A stretch of 64,000 bases of DNA from Bacteroidota bacterium. Its GTDB lineage: Bacteria > Bacteroidota > Bacteroidia > Bacteroidales > F082. The first letter of the stretch is position 1, and every line of letters starts with the position of its first letter. Below are positions 52,557 to 61,129 of the stretch, piece by piece. The notes beneath the pieces were generated by a model. The model was not told where the DNA came from. It was given only the letters and a program-made list of their open reading frames with translations, and ran no database searches. The stretch lies in NCBI GenBank assembly GCA_018830105.1, contig JAHJTC010000014.1, positions 1 to 64,000 on the forward strand. The letters are read 5' to 3'. A program made the position numbers and the translations under genes.

Positions 52557-53045
52557 TTAGCTGCGTGTAAATGATTCAATGATACTACGGTGCTGCGGAA
52601 ATTCTTTGCTCAGTGATTCTGCTGCTGCCATTTCAAAGTCGGCGAAATCAAAACCGGGAGCTACTGTGCAGCCGCAGAGCGAAAAGGTTTCGCTGCTTTT
52701 TGCCGCAAACCAAAGACCGGATTTTACGGTAAACATGGGGCGGCAATTCTCCCCAACTCCCAGCATTACTTCTTCCAGCCTTCCATCCGGGTGAAGCAGC
52801 CGCAGTAGCAAGGGTTCTCCATCATAAAAATGCCAGGTTTCATCGGCATGGATGCGGTGAAAGGCAGAGAAATCGTGCCGGCCAAGCAAATAGTAGATCG
52901 CCGTGCTGAAGCTGCGGTTGCCTTTGAAGCGGTTTGGCAGGGCAACAGCCGGAATTTCTTCTTCCGAACGATACATTTCCTTATAAAAACCACCTTCGGG
53001 ATGGGGGAGAAGGGCAAGTTTTTCTATCCAAAAATCAATAGTCAT
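52557..53045 (-). CDS. Cupin DUF985 protein
   Basis: The 162-residue cytoplasmic protein is of the DUF985/cupin_5 family: IEKLALLPHPEGGFYKEMYR, STAIYYLLGRHDFSAFHRIHADETWHFYDGEPL in parts, RPMFTVKSGLWFAAK, and GCTVAPGFDFADFEMA. The cupin metal-binding His/Glu set (FHRIHADE..H) is present. The function of the family is not defined; some members are sugar-epimerase-like. Confidence 0.9.
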   Translation of the reverse strand: MTIDFWIEKLALLPHPEGGFYKEMYRSEEEIPAVALPNRFKGNRSFSTAIYYLLGRHDFSAFHRIHADETWHFYDGEPLLLRLLHPDGRLEEVMLGVGENCRPMFTVKSGLWFAAKSSETFSLCGCTVAPGFDFADFEMAAAESLSKEFPQHRSIIESFTRS

Positions 53046-53056
53046 ATGGCAGTGTG

Positions 53057-53734
53057 TTAGGGGTTTCGCAGGTTTTGCTGGCTTCGTTCTTCATTGAACA
53101 CATATACCAGCCTAAGCGTAAGCATGTTATTATACTGTTTCCTTGACCAAATATTCCCTTGCGAGGTAATGAATTCGCGCTCTCTTATTTTTGAAATGGA
53201 ATATTGATACCTGAAGTTAATTTTGAATTGTTTATGTAAGCGCATGCGCAGATCCAGCAAAACATTGAAATCATTAAGGTTATACACCCCATTTTGGGCA
53301 GTGGTATTGGTTTGTTTTCCGTGTTCAAACTCTTCTGCTTTGATCAGTCGTCCCCACGAAAATCCGGTTCCTACCGTGATAAACTCTTTATCCGTAAAAT
53401 GCAGTAAAAGAGGTACATCCAGGTAGTTTAGTTTCACGCGGTAAGCGCCGGTTGTTGAATCGGCCTGCATGGGATACTGCGCTTTTTCGTTGGCTCCTTT
53501 TTCGTTATAGAGGGTTTCGAGCGAGATGTCCCATTTTTCTGAAATAGGAATCATAGCTCCCAGTCCCAGCTGTAGCCCGGCTTTTTTGTAGCCATACACC
53601 TCGTCGCCGTCCAGCTGACTCAGGTTAAAGCCCGCAATGATTTCACCTTTAATTATTTGCGCATTGGCGGATGCCGCTGCCAGATAGAGGATTCCCGTAA
53701 AAAGAAGGAGGCGATAGATCTGCTTTCGATTCAT
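53057..53734 (-). CDS. PorT-like outer-membrane beta-barrel protein
   Basis: The 225-residue protein has a signal peptide (LLLFTGILYLAAASANAQ). The rest fits the PorT/'outer membrane beta-barrel' family: GEIIAGFNLSQLDGDEVYGY, KAGLQLGLGAMIPIS, LNYLDVPLLLHF, FITVGTGFSWGRL, and a final YNNMLTLRLVYVF strand. In Porphyromonas PorT is a T9SS component, but many paralogues are unrelated to secretion, so I keep to the family name. It is 11 bases upstream of the cupin gene. Confidence 0.75.
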   Translation of the reverse strand: MNRKQIYRLLLFTGILYLAAASANAQIIKGEIIAGFNLSQLDGDEVYGYKKAGLQLGLGAMIPISEKWDISLETLYNEKGANEKAQYPMQADSTTGAYRVKLNYLDVPLLLHFTDKEFITVGTGFSWGRLIKAEEFEHGKQTNTTAQNGVYNLNDFNVLLDLRMRLHKQFKINFRYQYSISKIREREFITSQGNIWSRKQYNNMLTLRLVYVFNEERSQQNLRNP

Positions 53735-53759
53735 GGTTTGATAACGCTTTAGTGTAGTT

Positions 53760-55910
53760 TTAAGTATGTTGAAGCACGGCTTTCATGCTGAGGGTAATCC
53801 TTTTTCGCTCCTCGTCCACGGCTAAGATACGCACCATCACTTTTTGATTGAGCTGTACCACCTCGTTGGGGTCTTTCACAAAACGGTCGGCCAGTTCGCT
53901 GATATGTACCAGCCCGTCCTGGTGCACGCCAATATCGACAAAAGCACCAAATGCAGTGATGTTGGTGACAATTCCGGTGAGTTGCATGCCTTCTTTCAGG
54001 TCGCTGATTTTGCGAATGTCTTTTGAGAAACTCACCGTTTCGAAACTTGCGCGCGGATCGCGGCCCGGCTTCTCGAGTTCGGCCAAAATATCTGTAAGGG
54101 TTTCAATCCCGGCTTGTTTGTCTGTGAAAGATTTCGGATCAACGGTTTTTATTAGGCTGCTGTTTCCTATTAATTCAGCGATTGGCCGTTTCAGGCTTTT
54201 GGCAATATTTTCGACGATATAGTAACTTTCGGGGTGCACGCCACTGGCATCCAGTGGGTTTTTGGACTGCCGGATACGCAAAAAGCCGGCACTTTGCTCA
54301 AAGGCTTTTTGTCCGAGACGTGGCACCCTGAGCAGTTCTTTACGTTCCTTGAAAGCGCCGTTTTCGTTGCGGTAGCGAATGATCGTAGCGGCAAGCTGTG
54401 GGCCGAGGCCGCTCACATACGAAAGCAATTGTTCGCTGGCAGTGTTAAGCTCAACACCAACGCTGTTCACGCAGCTCTCGACCGTCAGGCTCAGGCTATC
54501 CTGAAGGGCTTTCTGATTTACATCGTGCTGGTATTGGCCTACGCCAATCGACTTGGGGTCAATCTTTACCAACTCGGCCAGCGGATCCATCAAGCGGCGG
54601 CCAATACTCACGGCGCCCCTTACCGTAATATCGTAATCGGGGAATTCGTCGCGTGCCACCTTCGAGGCCGAATACACAGAGGCACCGCTTTCGTTCACCA
54701 TCACAGCCATCAGGTCCCTGTCGAAACGGATGGAGCGCACCAAATCTTCCGTTTCCCTGCCGGCAGTGCCATTGCCAATAGCAATCACTTCAACCTGATG
54801 GGCATTCACGAGGTTATTAATTTTTTGAATGGCTTGTTTGCTCTCGCGCTGCGGCGGATGCGGATAAATGGTGTCGTTGTGCATCAGCTGGCCCTGCCGA
54901 TCGAGGATTACAACTTTGCAGCCTGTACGGAATCCCGGGTCTATCGCCAGCACTTTCTTGCCACCCAATGGCGGTGTTAGCAGCAGCTGCCGGAGGTTTT
55001 CCGCAAAAACCTCTATGGCTTTCGCATCGGCTTTTTCCTTATAGAAAGCCCGTACTTCATTTTCTATCGAAGGCGCAATCAGGCGCTTGTAGGAATCTTT
55101 CAGGGCCTGATCGCAAAGTTCGGCGGTGGTGGATTGTCTTTTTACAAACAGGGAGCTCAGGCGTGCCAAAGCCTCTTCGCCCTCAACCGTAACTTTTACC
55201 TTGAGCAGCCCTTCCTGCTCCGCCCTGAATAAAGCCAGAAGCCGGTGTGAAGGAGCTTTTGGGAGTTGCTCGTTCCAGTCGAAATAGTTGGAATAGGTTT
55301 TGGCTTCTTCCAGCTTATCTTTTACAACAGTGGCACTGATTTGCGCCTGTTGATGATAAAGTTTACGGATGCGTTCTCTTGCTGTTGGATTTTCGGCCAT
55401 CCATTCTGCCATAATATCAAGGGCTCCCGCCAGGGCTTCGCTGCTGTTGTTTACGGCCTTTTCGGTCTTCACAAATGTGGGAAGCAGCTTATCCAGATCC
55501 GTAATTTCCTGCTTCATAATAACGGCAGCCAGTGGCTCAAGCCCTTTTTCGCGGGCGATGGTGGCGCGTGTCCTTCTTTTGGGTTTATAGGGAAGATAAA
55601 GATCCTCCAGCCTCTGCATTGTTGTCGCCTGCATGATGCTTAATTTCAGCTGATCATCAAGCTTTCCTTCTGCGGCAATAGACTCCAGTATAAACGCACG
55701 GCGCTTCTCCAAAGCCTCCAGCTGTTCGAGCAGTTTCTGTATTGTCGCGATCTGAACCTCGTCAAGCGATCCGGTCATTTCTTTACGGTAGCGGGCGATA
55801 AATGGAATGGTAGCGCCTTCGCCCAGAAGTTTGATTACCTGGCGAACAGCCTGATGTTCAATCAGTAACTGCTTTGATATCTGTGTAGAAAAGTGTGTTG
55901 TTTCTGTCAT
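53760..55910 (-). CDS. tex: Tex RNA-binding transcription accessory protein
   Basis: The protein is 716 residues, typical for Tex. Domains in order: helical N-terminus (~1-320: IPFIARYRKEMTGSLDE, PYKPKRRTRATIAREKGLEPLA in parts); YqgF-like RNase H fold (~325-460: VLAIDPGFRTGCKVVIL, VIAIGNGTAGRETE); HhH pair (~490-570: VSGLGPQLAATIIRYRNENG, ELLRVPRLGQKAFEQSAGFL); S1 domain (~640-712: LTGIVTNITAFGAFVDIGVH, QDGLVHISELADRFV). It binds nucleic acid and influences transcription; it is cytoplasmic. Confidence 0.95.
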   Translation of the reverse strand: MTETTHFSTQISKQLLIEHQAVRQVIKLLGEGATIPFIARYRKEMTGSLDEVQIATIQKLLEQLEALEKRRAFILESIAAEGKLDDQLKLSIMQATTMQRLEDLYLPYKPKRRTRATIAREKGLEPLAAVIMKQEITDLDKLLPTFVKTEKAVNNSSEALAGALDIMAEWMAENPTARERIRKLYHQQAQISATVVKDKLEEAKTYSNYFDWNEQLPKAPSHRLLALFRAEQEGLLKVKVTVEGEEALARLSSLFVKRQSTTAELCDQALKDSYKRLIAPSIENEVRAFYKEKADAKAIEVFAENLRQLLLTPPLGGKKVLAIDPGFRTGCKVVILDRQGQLMHNDTIYPHPPQRESKQAIQKINNLVNAHQVEVIAIGNGTAGRETEDLVRSIRFDRDLMAVMVNESGASVYSASKVARDEFPDYDITVRGAVSIGRRLMDPLAELVKIDPKSIGVGQYQHDVNQKALQDSLSLTVESCVNSVGVELNTASEQLLSYVSGLGPQLAATIIRYRNENGAFKERKELLRVPRLGQKAFEQSAGFLRIRQSKNPLDASGVHPESYYIVENIAKSLKRPIAELIGNSSLIKTVDPKSFTDKQAGIETLTDILAELEKPGRDPRASFETVSFSKDIRKISDLKEGMQLTGIVTNITAFGAFVDIGVHQDGLVHISELADRFVKDPNEVVQLNQKVMVRILAVDEERKRITLSMKAVLQHT

Positions 55911-55981
55911 TTTCCTTGAACCTAAAAGACGGCTAAGTTAAGCAGAAATACGCAAAAACAGGGTGCTAAACAGCTGTAATT

Positions 55982-57958
55982 CTATCGCACCAGATTAACA
56001 ACGCCGCGCTGCACCACTTCTTGTGCAGCCTGAAAGCTGCTCTCCAGGCTCTCATAACGCATCAGCCATACATAAGCAGCAACGGGAGCAGCTGCACCGT
56101 TAATGGTGCCATCCCAACCGTCATCAGGGGAGTTGCTTTCAAAAACGAGCTGCCCCCAGCGGTTGTAGATCAACAGCTGAAAATTATTCAGAGCCGAAAC
56201 AGCCCCCAGTGGCTTGAATGTCTGATTCCGCGCGATATTACTTTTGGGTCTGAAAGCATTGGGCAGGTAAATGTTGGCAAACCAGATCACTACCTCATCG
56301 GTATTTACACAGCAATTGGTATCGGTTACAGTAACCGCGTAAAGCCCTTTTTCTTCAACATCCAGGGTGCGTTCGTTGCCGACTATTTCATCCTCAAACA
56401 TCCAAATGTATTCGTCATATACGCCGGCATCCAGCGTAATGGATGAATTAGGCAGGATGAAAATGGTGTCGGCATAATTTCCGATTTCAACAGGGGGTAA
56501 GGGGTAAATTTCCAACTCCCTTTCGTGTTGAAAGGATTGCCCGTTCTCGGTTTCAGTAACGGAAACGGTATAAAGCCCCGGTTCAGAGAAGATATGCTGG
56601 CCACGCGAGCTATTGGCTGTTGCGCCTGCATCACCAAACTCCCAAAGCACTTGATCATGATTGACTTCATTTTGCAGCCTGAAAATCGTAGGCTGTCGGT
56701 GGCAATGATTTTCCCACCAGAAATGGGGGATATCGAAATAACTGCTGATGAAATTGGGCAGGCCTTCTTTGCTTCCTGAGGCGTTTAAGGCCAGACCTTC
56801 GGTGGTGTTGCCATCTAGAGTATTATAATTACAGGCTGTTCCGGCACGTTTTGGATTGTAAATAACACCGAGATGATCGTAAGCCGACAGCGCCTGACCA
56901 AAGCTACCCAGGTAAATTCTTCCGTCCACAGCGAGTTGCAAGGCTCCCATTTGCCTGCCATCATTGAAGGTATAGGCATGTATTTCCTCCGGATTATTGA
57001 TATCTGTTAAGGCTAAGTTAAACTGATACAGGTAGTTGTTGCTGTTATCGAGTGGATTGGTAGTCAGGTATAAAAGCTTGCTGTCGGGCGAAAACTCCAG
57101 GCTCAGCGGATAATTAAACTGCCCGGCATTGCTTGTGATAGGGTTGCTTACCTGACCGGTAGCCGTGTTAAAGGCAGCCAGCTCAACGATACCTGCATCG
57201 GGAATGGCCAAGGCAATTTTTGACCCATCGGGACTTATTTTCATATAACCCCCATTGTTATTAAAATCTCCATCATGAATGGCACCAACTGTGCTTTCCA
57301 CTGGCTCAACGGAAATGCTGTCGTTCATCACACGAAAACTGAAATAGCTTCCCCCTTTTGTGGCTCCAAAACCATGGGTTACCAGCCAAAAATCTTCGCC
57401 GTTTTGGTGTTGAACAGCAGCAAGCTTCTGTGCATTCTGTTCGAGCAATAAGATGTTTTTTTCTGTTACCTCCCAGCTGTATCCAACTTTTTCAATCACT
57501 GAATAGCGTACGCCATTTGTATAAACAGGCGGTATATAAAGATCGGCGGTTATCAGAAAGTACCTATTGGGATTGCCCGGTGATGGAATAAAAAGTGCAG
57601 ATTGATTTGCCAGCAAATTTCCCATTAATGCTGTACCGTTGGTTAATTCAAAATAGCCACTGCCCGAAACCTTCATACCATCGGAGAAGAAAAGCAGATT
57701 GCCATCGGCATCGCTTATCGCGCTCACTCCTTTAGGAATATCAATGCCGCCCGGCATAGATGTTGAAACAGGAAATGTTTCTTCTTCAGAAAATGTAAGC
57801 TGCGCTTTTTCTCCGAAATTCCAGTTAAGTACCTGTCCGGGCAAGCTGTAATCGCAGGCTGTCTTTTCCTGTGCATACAGGCTGTTTAACGAAAATATAA
57901 CAAGCAATAGTACAAAGCCGGTTCCTGCTTTTTTGAGTTTGAAAAGGATTGCCAACAT
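55982..57958 (-). CDS. Secreted PKD protein with type B (gliding-type) C-terminal domain
   Basis: The 658-residue protein has a signal peptide (FVLLLVIFSLNSLYAQ, ~residue 30). Residues 45-400 look like a beta-propeller (SDADGNLLFFSDGMKV, YMKISPDGSKIALAIPDAGI, SLEFSPDSKLLYLTTN, LQLAVDGRIYLGSFGQ). Residues 420-495 are a PKD domain (VLWEFGDAGATANSSRGQ, HIFSEPGLYTVSVTE), followed by an Ig-like unit. The last ~90 residues are a CHU_C/type B T9SS sorting domain (IYLPNAFRPKSN, FQLLIYNRWGQLVFES, WDGTINGAAAPVAAYVWLM). It is separated by 14 bases from the next large secreted-protein gene. Confidence 0.85.
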   Translation of the reverse strand: MLAILFKLKKAGTGFVLLLVIFSLNSLYAQEKTACDYSLPGQVLNWNFGEKAQLTFSEEETFPVSTSMPGGIDIPKGVSAISDADGNLLFFSDGMKVSGSGYFELTNGTALMGNLLANQSALFIPSPGNPNRYFLITADLYIPPVYTNGVRYSVIEKVGYSWEVTEKNILLLEQNAQKLAAVQHQNGEDFWLVTHGFGATKGGSYFSFRVMNDSISVEPVESTVGAIHDGDFNNNGGYMKISPDGSKIALAIPDAGIVELAAFNTATGQVSNPITSNAGQFNYPLSLEFSPDSKLLYLTTNPLDNSNNYLYQFNLALTDINNPEEIHAYTFNDGRQMGALQLAVDGRIYLGSFGQALSAYDHLGVIYNPKRAGTACNYNTLDGNTTEGLALNASGSKEGLPNFISSYFDIPHFWWENHCHRQPTIFRLQNEVNHDQVLWEFGDAGATANSSRGQHIFSEPGLYTVSVTETENGQSFQHERELEIYPLPPVEIGNYADTIFILPNSSITLDAGVYDEYIWMFEDEIVGNERTLDVEEKGLYAVTVTDTNCCVNTDEVVIWFANIYLPNAFRPKSNIARNQTFKPLGAVSALNNFQLLIYNRWGQLVFESNSPDDGWDGTINGAAAPVAAYVWLMRYESLESSFQAAQEVVQRGVVNLVR

Positions 57959-57972
57959 GATTTACGGTCTCT

Positions 57973-60846
57973 TTATTTGTTAATAATCAAAGTTTTGCTG
58001 GCAAAGCTGGTGGCTGTTGTTAGCATGATATGATACGATCCGGGAAGTAAATCTCCGGTAGGAATTATAAGATCAATACCTGCATGTTTGTTGGCAGCAA
58101 TTGTTTTTTCGAGAATGAGCCTGCCATCGTTGGCAAAAATATAGAGCTGGGCTTTTTCCTTTATCTGGTCGGCAGTAAGTTTAACCTTATCACTGGCCGG
58201 GTTAGGGTTTATTGTCACCAAACCGGAAACATTGTTTAGCTCGTTCAGCCCAATATTGCAGGCGTTGAAGTCGAAGAAAATCGTCAGCTCATCTGTATTT
58301 TGGCAGCCGGTAACGGGATTTGTCACGACAACATCCCACGACTGGAAATCTATCCAGTTGCCATTGGTTGTGGCCCGCACTTTGCGACTGGTGCTTCCGT
58401 TGGTCCAGAGGTAATTCATATTGGGGCCTCCATCGAGCCAGACAGAATCACGCACACACACATTGATGGTATCCGTTGAATACCAAGGAATTGAGCTTGG
58501 TTTAATGTCAACTTCAGGTAAGCTGTTTACGGTTACTTCAACAGTTGCTGTTACGATTTTAAAGCCATCATTGGCCTGCACGGTGTACACCGTATTGCTC
58601 GTGGGGCTTACCACCGGATTTTGTTCGTTTGATGTCCAGCTGCTGTTGTTTGCCGTCCATGAATAGCTGTATTCGCCACTACCGCCCAGCGCAGTAGCCG
58701 AAAGTTCGGTATTCTCGTACAGACAGATTACGGCTTCGCTTACCTGCGCATAAACAGCCAGATAATCACCTGCCGTAAATACAGTGGTAGCATCGGCAGG
58801 GCTTGAGCAGCCATTGTTGTCGAGGATATACAACTGATAGGTCGTTGGAACATTCAACAGTTTTGTCATTGGATTCTGGACGTTGAACGCGGCAGGATCT
58901 TCAAGCGAATCGGCCGGAGACCAATTGTAGTTGTATGAACCCGAACCGCCGCTAGCCGAGCCATTCAATTGGATAGCCGTACCAACATTGATGTTCTGAT
59001 CGGGGCCGGCATTGGCCGCCGGAACAGGTTTAACTTCTACTTCCACGGTGCTTGTTACTGTAAGCTGTCCGTCGAAAACTGCGACTGTATAGCTTGTTGT
59101 TGTGCCAGGAGAAACCTGTGGGTTTCTGATATCCGAGCTGAAGCCTGCAGGTGATGAGGACCAGCTGTAGGTGTAATCGCCGGCACCGCCGCTCGGCGTG
59201 GCATTTAGCTGTGTTGATTCACCCAGACAAATCACAGCGGGAGCAGCGGTTGCCTGTACAAAAAGCGCACCCCCCGTTACTGTAATGACCACCTCATCTG
59301 TTTCAACGCAACCGCTGATGTTGTCTGTGGCGGTAAGTGTAAAAACTGTTGTCTGTGAAAGATTTACAGTACTTGTAATCAAGCTGGTAGGATTATTCAC
59401 CAGGTTTTGTGGTTCCCATAAATAGCTGATATCGCCTGTGCCTCCGGTTACATCACCAGTTAAATCAACGGACCAACCATTTGGTATTTGCTGATCTTCA
59501 CCGGCATCAACATAAGGATATTCAGGTACTACAACTGTTTTGGTAATGGATCGGGCGCAATAATCCATCCCGGTTTTTGTTGTAAGCGTCACTTCATAAC
59601 TCCCCGGACTGTTGTAGGTATGTGCCGGATTTGATTGTGTGGAAGTGCCACCATCGCCAAACTCCCAGCTGTACGAAGTGATGGCTGAACCGGCGGGTTC
59701 TACACTACTCAGGTCAGTAAACTGATTGGGGCTGCCGTAGCAGACTTCTTCAAAATCAAAATCAGGGTTTGAAAGCGGCGCAATCACTGCTTCAAGGGTG
59801 ATTGGTTCACTGGTGATGTTGTCAACAGTAATTTCAAGGCTGTAAGTGCCTGAATAGGCTAAATCGGGGTTGTTAATCACCGGATTTTGTTGATTGCTGG
59901 TAAATCCATTGGGGCCTGTCCAGCTGTAGGTAGCATCAGGATACGACTCTGCAGTCAAAAACAAATCGTCGCCATAGCAAACAGGGCTGTTGCTTCCGAT
60001 AGGCGGAGGCAGGATGGTGCAATCAGTTTCGCCGCTGCCGCCAGTTTTGGAGAAGGTTATTTCGCAGGGGCTATTAGAAAAGTTTGTAATAAGCAAAATG
60101 TAGTATTCGCCAGTTTGTCCGTTAGGGATATATGCAGTTTCAGTGGGATTTCCTGAATAACTGCATGAAACAATTTTATTACCTGTTAAAGCGCCTTGGC
60201 AAGGCATCACCGGATCGGTAAATGGTCCCCAAACGATGTAATCAATGTCTCGTAATGGAGAACTTTCCATGAAGATACTGATGTTACCAGGTGTTAGTAT
60301 TTTCATATGATACCAGGCAGGATTGGGCGTAGAATTCAAACAACCATAATTAGGCCCACTCTGACCGGTGCCAGAGTTTACGCCGGCAGGAAAAGTATAA
60401 ACATTTGTGGTGCAGAAAGGAAACGACTTATGACAGGAATCGTTTACCGCATCCCTGCCCATGATATTATTCATCAGATTATCGCCATATACAGCACTCA
60501 AATCCAGCATAATATCGGATGAGGTAAGCTTATCGCGCCTTTTTTCGAGCAGTTTGATAGAATCAAGGGCAGCAAAATATTGTTGCCTGATTGCGTTGCT
60601 GTTTTCATTGTCGGTCTCAATAGTTATGAATCCCGGCTGAGGTTCGGTCAGGTTGGATGCATTGCGTTGCAGGTAGTCGTAAAATTGCATACGCGTGCTT
60701 AAGCCCGGGATGTCAGTAAGGTCGATACTGATTTTTTCAGCTGTCGTATTTGTAGTTTGACTTTTTAAGTCAGATGTACTAATTAACAAGAATATTAATG
60801 AGGCAACCAGCATGCTGCAACTCAGACGAAATGTATTGATGTTCAT
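57973..60846 (-). CDS. Large PKD/Ig-repeat T9SS-exported protein
   Basis: The 957-residue protein has a signal peptide (MLVASLIFLLISTSDLKSQ). Residues ~110-270 carry a domain with CHKSFPFCTTNVYTFPAG and YYILLITNFSNSPCEITFSK, a pre-peptidase-C-like jelly roll. Then Ig-like (SNSPVCYGDDLFLTAESYP), PKD (SYSWEFGDGGTSTQSNPAHTYN in parts) and repeated SprB/Ig-type units (AVICLGESTQLNATPSGGAG, YTYSWSSSPAGFSSD, DAGEDQQIPNGWSVDL). The end is a T9SS type A sorting domain (VTINPNPASDKVKL, GSYHIMLTTATSF). It is a paralogue of the next gene; the final ~250 residues are strongly similar. Confidence 0.85.
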   Translation of the reverse strand: MNINTFRLSCSMLVASLIFLLISTSDLKSQTTNTTAEKISIDLTDIPGLSTRMQFYDYLQRNASNLTEPQPGFITIETDNENSNAIRQQYFAALDSIKLLEKRRDKLTSSDIMLDLSAVYGDNLMNNIMGRDAVNDSCHKSFPFCTTNVYTFPAGVNSGTGQSGPNYGCLNSTPNPAWYHMKILTPGNISIFMESSPLRDIDYIVWGPFTDPVMPCQGALTGNKIVSCSYSGNPTETAYIPNGQTGEYYILLITNFSNSPCEITFSKTGGSGETDCTILPPPIGSNSPVCYGDDLFLTAESYPDATYSWTGPNGFTSNQQNPVINNPDLAYSGTYSLEITVDNITSEPITLEAVIAPLSNPDFDFEEVCYGSPNQFTDLSSVEPAGSAITSYSWEFGDGGTSTQSNPAHTYNSPGSYEVTLTTKTGMDYCARSITKTVVVPEYPYVDAGEDQQIPNGWSVDLTGDVTGGTGDISYLWEPQNLVNNPTSLITSTVNLSQTTVFTLTATDNISGCVETDEVVITVTGGALFVQATAAPAVICLGESTQLNATPSGGAGDYTYSWSSSPAGFSSDIRNPQVSPGTTTSYTVAVFDGQLTVTSTVEVEVKPVPAANAGPDQNINVGTAIQLNGSASGGSGSYNYNWSPADSLEDPAAFNVQNPMTKLLNVPTTYQLYILDNNGCSSPADATTVFTAGDYLAVYAQVSEAVICLYENTELSATALGGSGEYSYSWTANNSSWTSNEQNPVVSPTSNTVYTVQANDGFKIVTATVEVTVNSLPEVDIKPSSIPWYSTDTINVCVRDSVWLDGGPNMNYLWTNGSTSRKVRATTNGNWIDFQSWDVVVTNPVTGCQNTDELTIFFDFNACNIGLNELNNVSGLVTINPNPASDKVKLTADQIKEKAQLYIFANDGRLILEKTIAANKHAGIDLIIPTGDLLPGSYHIMLTTATSFASKTLIINK

Positions 60847-61129
60847 ATATTTATCCCCGATTGTAAATAATTTTTGTCATAAACCGGGCTTTCGCCTCGT
60901 TTAATCTATGCCAAAAATGAATGTAAATTAATAAATGGGTTTTCCTTTTTCGGGGCGAAAATTACAAATATTGTTGCAATTACAAGTGTAATATCGAAAT
61001 TTGATGCCTTAGATCATGGCTGTTTGACAAACTGTTGCGTTAATGATTAGGGTAATATTTCCCTGTAAATCAACTCTATAGTGTTTATATTAAGCTGCTT
61101 ATAAAAAATTTTTAGGCAGCAGCCAGGCT
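60847..61129. other. Short intergenic region, nothing recognised
   Basis: This AT-rich spacer lies between two large paralogous genes. I see no promoter box, hairpin or small gene. Confidence 0.4.
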